Program-made: the position numbers and the translations under genes | In this document: positions 6,928 through 11,839 of the stretch, in pieces | How positions within the stretch are numbered: position 1 is the first letter of the stretch | How the letters are laid out: every line of letters starts with the position of its first letter | NCBI GenBank assembly: GCA_039916225.1 | Contig: JBDSLU010000301.1 | Span: 1 to 11,839 of the forward strand | DNA length: 11,839 nucleotides | DNA from: JBDSLU01 sp039916225 | GTDB lineage: Bacteria > Acidobacteriota > Vicinamibacteria > Vicinamibacterales > Vicinamibacteraceae | Direction of reading: 5' to 3' | Notes under the pieces: model-generated | The model's input: only the letters and a program-made list of their open reading frames with translations | The model's database searches: none | What the model was told of the DNA's origin: nothing

Positions 6928-8201
6928 GATCCCTCCTGTCCGCCGACGCCGTAGTGGACCAGCAGTCGACGCACCGTCAGCCCCTGGACGAGGACGGAGA
7001 AGACCACCACAGCATAGGTGCAAGCCAGCAGAACCTCCTTGCCGGGGAAGCGTGGCAGCGACAGGGCGAGCGCCACCGAGATGCCGCCGCGCAGGCCGCT
7101 CCAGGTCAGCACCGGCACCAATCCGCGGCGCAGTGAGCCGCGCGCCCGCATCACCGTCACCGGAATCCCCACCGAGAGCCAGCGCGCGAAGAGGCAGATC
7201 GGAATGGCGATGAGCGCCGGCAGCAGGACGTCCGACCAGCGCTGAACCGCGAACACCTCGAGGCCGAGCAGTAGGAAGAGGACCGCGTTCAGGATCTCGT
7301 CGATCATGCGCCAGAAGGCGTCAACGTGCTCGCGCGTGTTGTCGCTCATCGCGAAGCGCCGGCCCGGATTACCGATTAAGAGCCCGGCCACGACCACCGC
7401 GATCGGGCCCGAGACATGGATCCAGAACGACAGCGAGTAGAGGAACATCACCAGGGCGAGGGTGATCAGCAGCTCGAGCGGATGGTCGTCGATGCTTTTG
7501 AGGGCGTGGTAGCCGACCCAGCCTAGCCCCAAGCCCAGAGCCGCGCCGCCCAGCACCTCGCGCAGCGCGAACACCAAGAGCCCGGTCGGGTGCGCCTCGG
7601 GCCCGTCGGCGCCGGCACCGCCCGACAGGCCGGCCATCGACATCAGGCCCAGGAACACGATCACGCCGACGCCGTCGTTGAAGAGTGATTCGCCGGCAAT
7701 CTGGGCCTCGAGGCTGGCCGGAGCGCGCAGTTCCTTCAGAAGGCCCATCACCGCGATCGGATCGGTCGGCGAAATCAGGGCTCCGAACATCAGGCAGACC
7801 TGCAGGCTCAGGCCGAGGCCGAGGAGTCTGGACACGACCCAGGTCAGGCCGCCGACCATCGCCACCGACAAGACGACGCCCACCGTAGCCAGGGCGCCGA
7901 TCGTCCAGCGGTGATCGACGAGGCCGTCGAGATCGACGTGCAGGGCGCCCGCGAACAGCAGGAAACAGAGCAGGCCGTGGAGCAGCGCCTGGTCGAAGTC
8001 GATCTCACCCAGGAAGCGCTCGACCAGCGGGCGGACCTGCGCCTCGGGGGCGAGCTGCTCGAGCAGCAGGAGTGCCAGCGAGGTGACGAGCGCGACCAGC
8101 AGCGTGCCGCTCGTCGGCGGCAGGCGCAGCACCCGGTGGTTCACGTAGCCGGAGATGGCGGCGATCGCGGTGAGGATGGCCGCGACGTCGAAGACGCTCA
8201 T
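6924..8201 (-). CDS. CPA1-type (NhaP-like) Na+/H+ antiporter
   Basis: A 425-residue inner-membrane antiporter with about 12 hydrophobic segments. The CPA1 signatures are intact: LLFAGALHVDLDGL (81-94), SPTDPIAVMGLLK (144-156, the unwound-helix TDP motif), ESLFNDGVGVIVF (171-183) with the ion-binding Asn175-Asp176 pair, and SGLRGGISVALALSLP (368-383) with conserved Arg371. There is no long C-terminal cytoplasmic domain. It should exchange Na+ (or K+) for H+ across the inner membrane. ATG 8201 overlaps the stop of the upstream GH15 gene (ATGA at 8198-8201). No Shine-Dalgarno is visible, so initiation may rely on translational coupling. The frame is open further upstream to 8783, but that part is the GH15 gene read in another frame. 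Its stop in turn overlaps the start of the HtrA-like gene. Confidence 0.93.
   Translation of the reverse strand: MSVFDVAAILTAIAAISGYVNHRVLRLPPTSGTLLVALVTSLALLLLEQLAPEAQVRPLVERFLGEIDFDQALLHGLLCFLLFAGALHVDLDGLVDHRWTIGALATVGVVLSVAMVGGLTWVVSRLLGLGLSLQVCLMFGALISPTDPIAVMGLLKELRAPASLEAQIAGESLFNDGVGVIVFLGLMSMAGLSGGAGADGPEAHPTGLLVFALREVLGGAALGLGLGWVGYHALKSIDDHPLELLITLALVMFLYSLSFWIHVSGPIAVVVAGLLIGNPGRRFAMSDNTREHVDAFWRMIDEILNAVLFLLLGLEVFAVQRWSDVLLPALIAIPICLFARWLSVGIPVTVMRARGSLRRGLVPVLTWSGLRGGISVALALSLPRFPGKEVLLACTYAVVVFSVLVQGLTVRRLLVHYGVGGQEGS
6931..6937 (-). promoter_or_regulatory. Shine-Dalgarno of the HtrA-like gene
   Basis: AGGAGGG on the minus strand ends three bases before ATG 6927, inside the last codons of the CPA1 antiporter gene. 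It fixes the start against the longer open frame. Confidence 0.75.
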
Positions 8202-9407
8202 GTGGACCGCTGTTCTGCCGGCTTGCTGGCCCGGGCCAGGTTGTGTGCCGTGTTGACGAGAGCGACGTGCGAGAACGCCTGGGGAAAATTGCCGACCAGG
8301 CGTCCGGCGTCGACATCGTACTCCTCCGCCAGCAGGCCGACGTCGTTGCGCAGGGCGAGCAGCCGCTCGAACAGACGCCGGGCGTCGTCGAGCCGCCCAA
8401 CCATGACGTAGGCATCCGCCAGCCAGAAGCTGCAGGCCAGAAACGCACCTTCGCGGCCCGGCAGGCCGTCGTCGCTCTGGGCCGGATCGTAGCGCAGCAC
8501 GAACCGATCGACGAAGAGTCGCCGTTCGACCGCCGCGATGGTGCCCAGGATGCGGGGTCCGAGGCCGGCAGGAAGCCGACAGTGGGCAGGAGCAGCAGGC
8601 TGGCGTCGAGCGCCGTCGAGCCGTAGGACTGGACGAACGAATTGAGCTGGCGATCGAAGCCGTTGGCACAGATGTCGTCGTGGATCGCCTGGCGGGTCGC
8701 CCGCCATGCGTCGATCGGGCCGTCGAGGCCCGCCACCTCGACCTCGCCGAAGACGTCGAGCTGCAGCTGGCTGTGGGCGGCATTGCCGATGCGCACCGGC
8801 GTGGAGCCTTCGTAGCCGGGTAGCCACGGCGCTTCCCATTCGGTCAGCTGCCGCTCTCCCGCCAGCCCATACATGATCTGGAGCTGCGGCGGCGCGCCGG
8901 CCCCGGCGCGCAGCAGCCAGTTGCGCCACGCCTTGGCCTCGTCGGAGTAGCCGGCGTTCATCGGGGCGAGGATGGTCAGCGTGGCGTCGCGCAGCCAGCA
9001 GAAGCGGTAGTCCCAATTGCGCGAGCCGCCGATCTGCTCGGGCAGCGACGTCGTCGGCGCCGCGACGATGCCGCCGGTCGGGGCGTAGGTCAGGCGTACC
9101 AGGCGAACGATGTCGGAGTGGCGGCCCCGGGGCGGCATGAAGTCGATGACCGTCACCGTACCGGTGTCGGTTTCGAGGCACGTTCGAGGATCAGCGTGTG
9201 CGGGCGGTAGCGGCGGGTGGCACGGGCCTCCACGTCGGCGGCGGCGAGCGCCCAGCGCCCATGTTCCGGACTGCCCAGGAGGGCGGCGAAGCAGGCGCCC
9301 GAGTCGAATCGCGGCCAGCAGAGCCAGTCGATCGACCCTGCCAGCGAGACCAGCGCCGCCGTCTCACAGTCCCTGATCAGCGCGTAGTGCTCGATCGGCG
9401 TGCTCAT
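8198..9407 (-). pseudogene. Broken GH15 glucoamylase/trehalase-family glycosidase
   Basis: Three frames together give one GH15 protein. Frame 1 (ATG 9407 to stop 9153) encodes the N-terminus with YALIRDCETAALVSLAGSID and WLCWPRFDS. Near 9172-9177 a -1 shift moves to frame 2, giving ETDTGTVTVIDFMPP, then TYAPTGGIVAAPTTSLPEQ, NWDYRFCWLRDAT and IMYGLAGERQLTE, up to VGFLPASDP. At a four-C run (8554-8557) a second -1 shift leads to RILGTIAAVERRL, GAFLACSFWLAD and LLAEEYD...GNFPQAFSH, ending at 8198. Two segments found in intact members as I know them are missing in frame: roughly 150 residues after DIVRLV (about 9095) and about 75 after FGEV (about 8741). The second should include the general-acid glutamate (GIWE region); the C-terminal AEEYD base remains. 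The coding span is about 403 codons against about 600 in the family. Intact homologues hydrolyse alpha-glucans or trehalose. Sequencing error could explain the frameshifts but hardly the deletions. Confidence 0.85.
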
Positions 9408-9430
9408 TGGGACGGTGGAGAGAGCGCGGC

Positions 9431-9451
9431 CATGCGGGCACAGCATGCGGG
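9431..9451. repeat. Short direct repeat in the divergent intergenic region
   Basis: CATGCGGG occurs at 9431-9438 and again at 9444-9451 (13-base period). It lies in the 112-base gap between the GH15 pseudogene start and clpS. It could be a regulator site, but two 8-mers alone are weak evidence. Confidence 0.3.
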
Positions 9452-9504
9452 TTTGGCGGGCCGGTTACAAGCGTCGCCAGCCCGGCGGGGCTGGACGGCT
9501 TCGC

Positions 9505-9510
9505 TATACT
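9505..9510 (+). promoter_or_regulatory. Possible -10 element for the clpSA operon
   Basis: TATACT (5 of 6 to TATAAT) stands nine bases before ATG 9520. Transcription would start within about three bases of the start codon, giving a nearly leaderless mRNA. The only SD-like bases (AGG) touch the ATG directly. No good -35 hexamer is seen. Confidence 0.45.
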
Positions 9511-9519
9511 GCGATCAGG

Positions 9520-9852
9520 ATGCCCGGTTCCCCCGACACCCCTGGCGGCTCACCTCAGCACGGCGATGCCGTCCTGGAGCGGACGCGTCAGGAGACCAAG
9601 GAACCGCCGCTTTACAAGGTCATCCTGCTCAACGACGACTACACGACGATGGAGTTCGTCGTGCTGGTGCTCGAGCAGGTGTTCCTGAAATCGCCGGCCG
9701 AGGCCTTCCGCGTGATGATGCACGTCCACACGCAGGGCAAGGGCTTGTGCGGGCTCTACCCGCACGACATCGCCGAGACGAAGATCGAGACCGTTCACGA
9801 CCTGGCGAAGGAGCACGGCTTCCCGCTCCGCGCCGACATGGAAGCGGAGTAA
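9520..9852 (+). CDS. clpS: ClpS, ATP-dependent Clp protease adaptor (N-recognin)
   Basis: A 110-residue adaptor that delivers proteins bearing bulky hydrophobic N-terminal residues to ClpAP. The core starts at about residue 30 (YKVILLNDDYTTMEFV). The N-degron pocket residues are in place: Asn38-Asp39 (NDD), gatekeeper-position Met44 (YTTME) and His70 in HVHTQGKG. The C-terminal ETKIETVHDLAKEHGFPL element is also typical. Residues 1-29 are a Pro/Gly-rich, probably flexible N-terminal extension like the one E. coli ClpS inserts into the ClpA motor. The frame is open upstream to 9400, but ATG 9520 gives the normal family length and follows a TATACT element. Its stop codon is two bases before the clpA start, so the two are cotranscribed and probably coupled. 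Confidence 0.96.
   Translation: MPGSPDTPGGSPQHGDAVLERTRQETKEPPLYKVILLNDDYTTMEFVVLVLEQVFLKSPAEAFRVMMHVHTQGKGLCGLYPHDIAETKIETVHDLAKEHGFPLRADMEAE
9846..9849 (+). promoter_or_regulatory. Shine-Dalgarno of clpA inside the end of clpS
   Basis: GGAG at 9846-9849 directly precedes the clpS stop codon and lies five bases before ATG 9855. This supports that start and suggests coupled translation. Confidence 0.65.
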
Positions 9853-9854
9853 CG

Positions 9855-11839
<1,985 letters not shown>

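Noticed and set aside
8202..8783. N-terminal extension of the CPA1 antiporter frame
   Set aside because: The extension is the GH15 sequence in another frame; the hydrophobic first helix begins at ATG 8201, in an ATGA overlap.
8550..9180. Programmed -1 frameshifting in the GH15 gene
   Set aside because: No canonical X-XXY-YYZ heptamer at the shift points, and in-frame deletions remove core parts, so decay is simpler.
9442..9470. Minus-strand promoter (TTGTAA, 17-base spacer, CATGCT) before the GH15 gene
   Set aside because: The spacing is ideal but the hexamers match only 4 of 6 and 3 of 6; too weak to call.
9400..9519. Longer N-terminus for ClpS
   Set aside because: It would add 40 Arg-rich residues overlapping the opposite gene's start region; ATG 9520 gives the usual length.

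Overview
The window is ordinary high-GC bacterial chromosome with tightly packed genes and no insertion sequence, phage gene, rRNA, tRNA or CRISPR array that I can see. The strong GC bias, a secreted DUF2911 protein, a HerA-type ATPase with a long C-terminal extension and a GH15/antiporter cluster would fit a soil or sediment bacterium such as an acidobacterium (perhaps Vicinamibacteria). That placement is inference from gene types, not proof.

Layout. Bases 169-3654 carry two minus-strand genes: an MBL-fold hydrolase followed by an 830-residue HerA/FtsK-like ATPase. A divergent plus-strand gene (3795-4436) encodes an exported DUF2911 protein. It converges on a minus-strand cluster spanning 9407 down to 4448. 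Read in its own direction, the cluster is: a broken GH15 glycosidase, a CPA1-type Na+/H+ antiporter, an inactive HtrA-like protein with two PDZ domains, and a CPA2-type antiporter. Every junction in this cluster is a 4-base stop/start overlap (ATGA, ATGA, GTGA), which points to one polycistronic, translationally coupled operon. Divergent from it, clpS (9520-9852) and clpA (9855 to the window edge, incomplete) form the N-degron adaptor and unfoldase pair.

The most interesting part is the operon at 4448-9407. Two antiporters of different families flank a membrane-anchored protein that keeps the trypsin-like fold and PDZ domains of HtrA but has lost all three catalytic residues. The second antiporter has Asn-Asn where CPA2 proteins normally carry the carboxylate ion-binding pair. 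The leading glycosidase gene is damaged by two -1 frameshifts and two in-frame deletions, one of which removes the region expected to hold the general acid. An inactive HtrA-like scaffold joined to two antiporters is not a system I recognise as described, though the functional link is only inferred.

Gene starts were chosen from Shine-Dalgarno sequences, coupling and homology. Two genes (the ATPase and clpS) lack a spaced Shine-Dalgarno but have a TAnnnT element 6-9 bases before the ATG, suggesting leaderless or nearly leaderless mRNAs.
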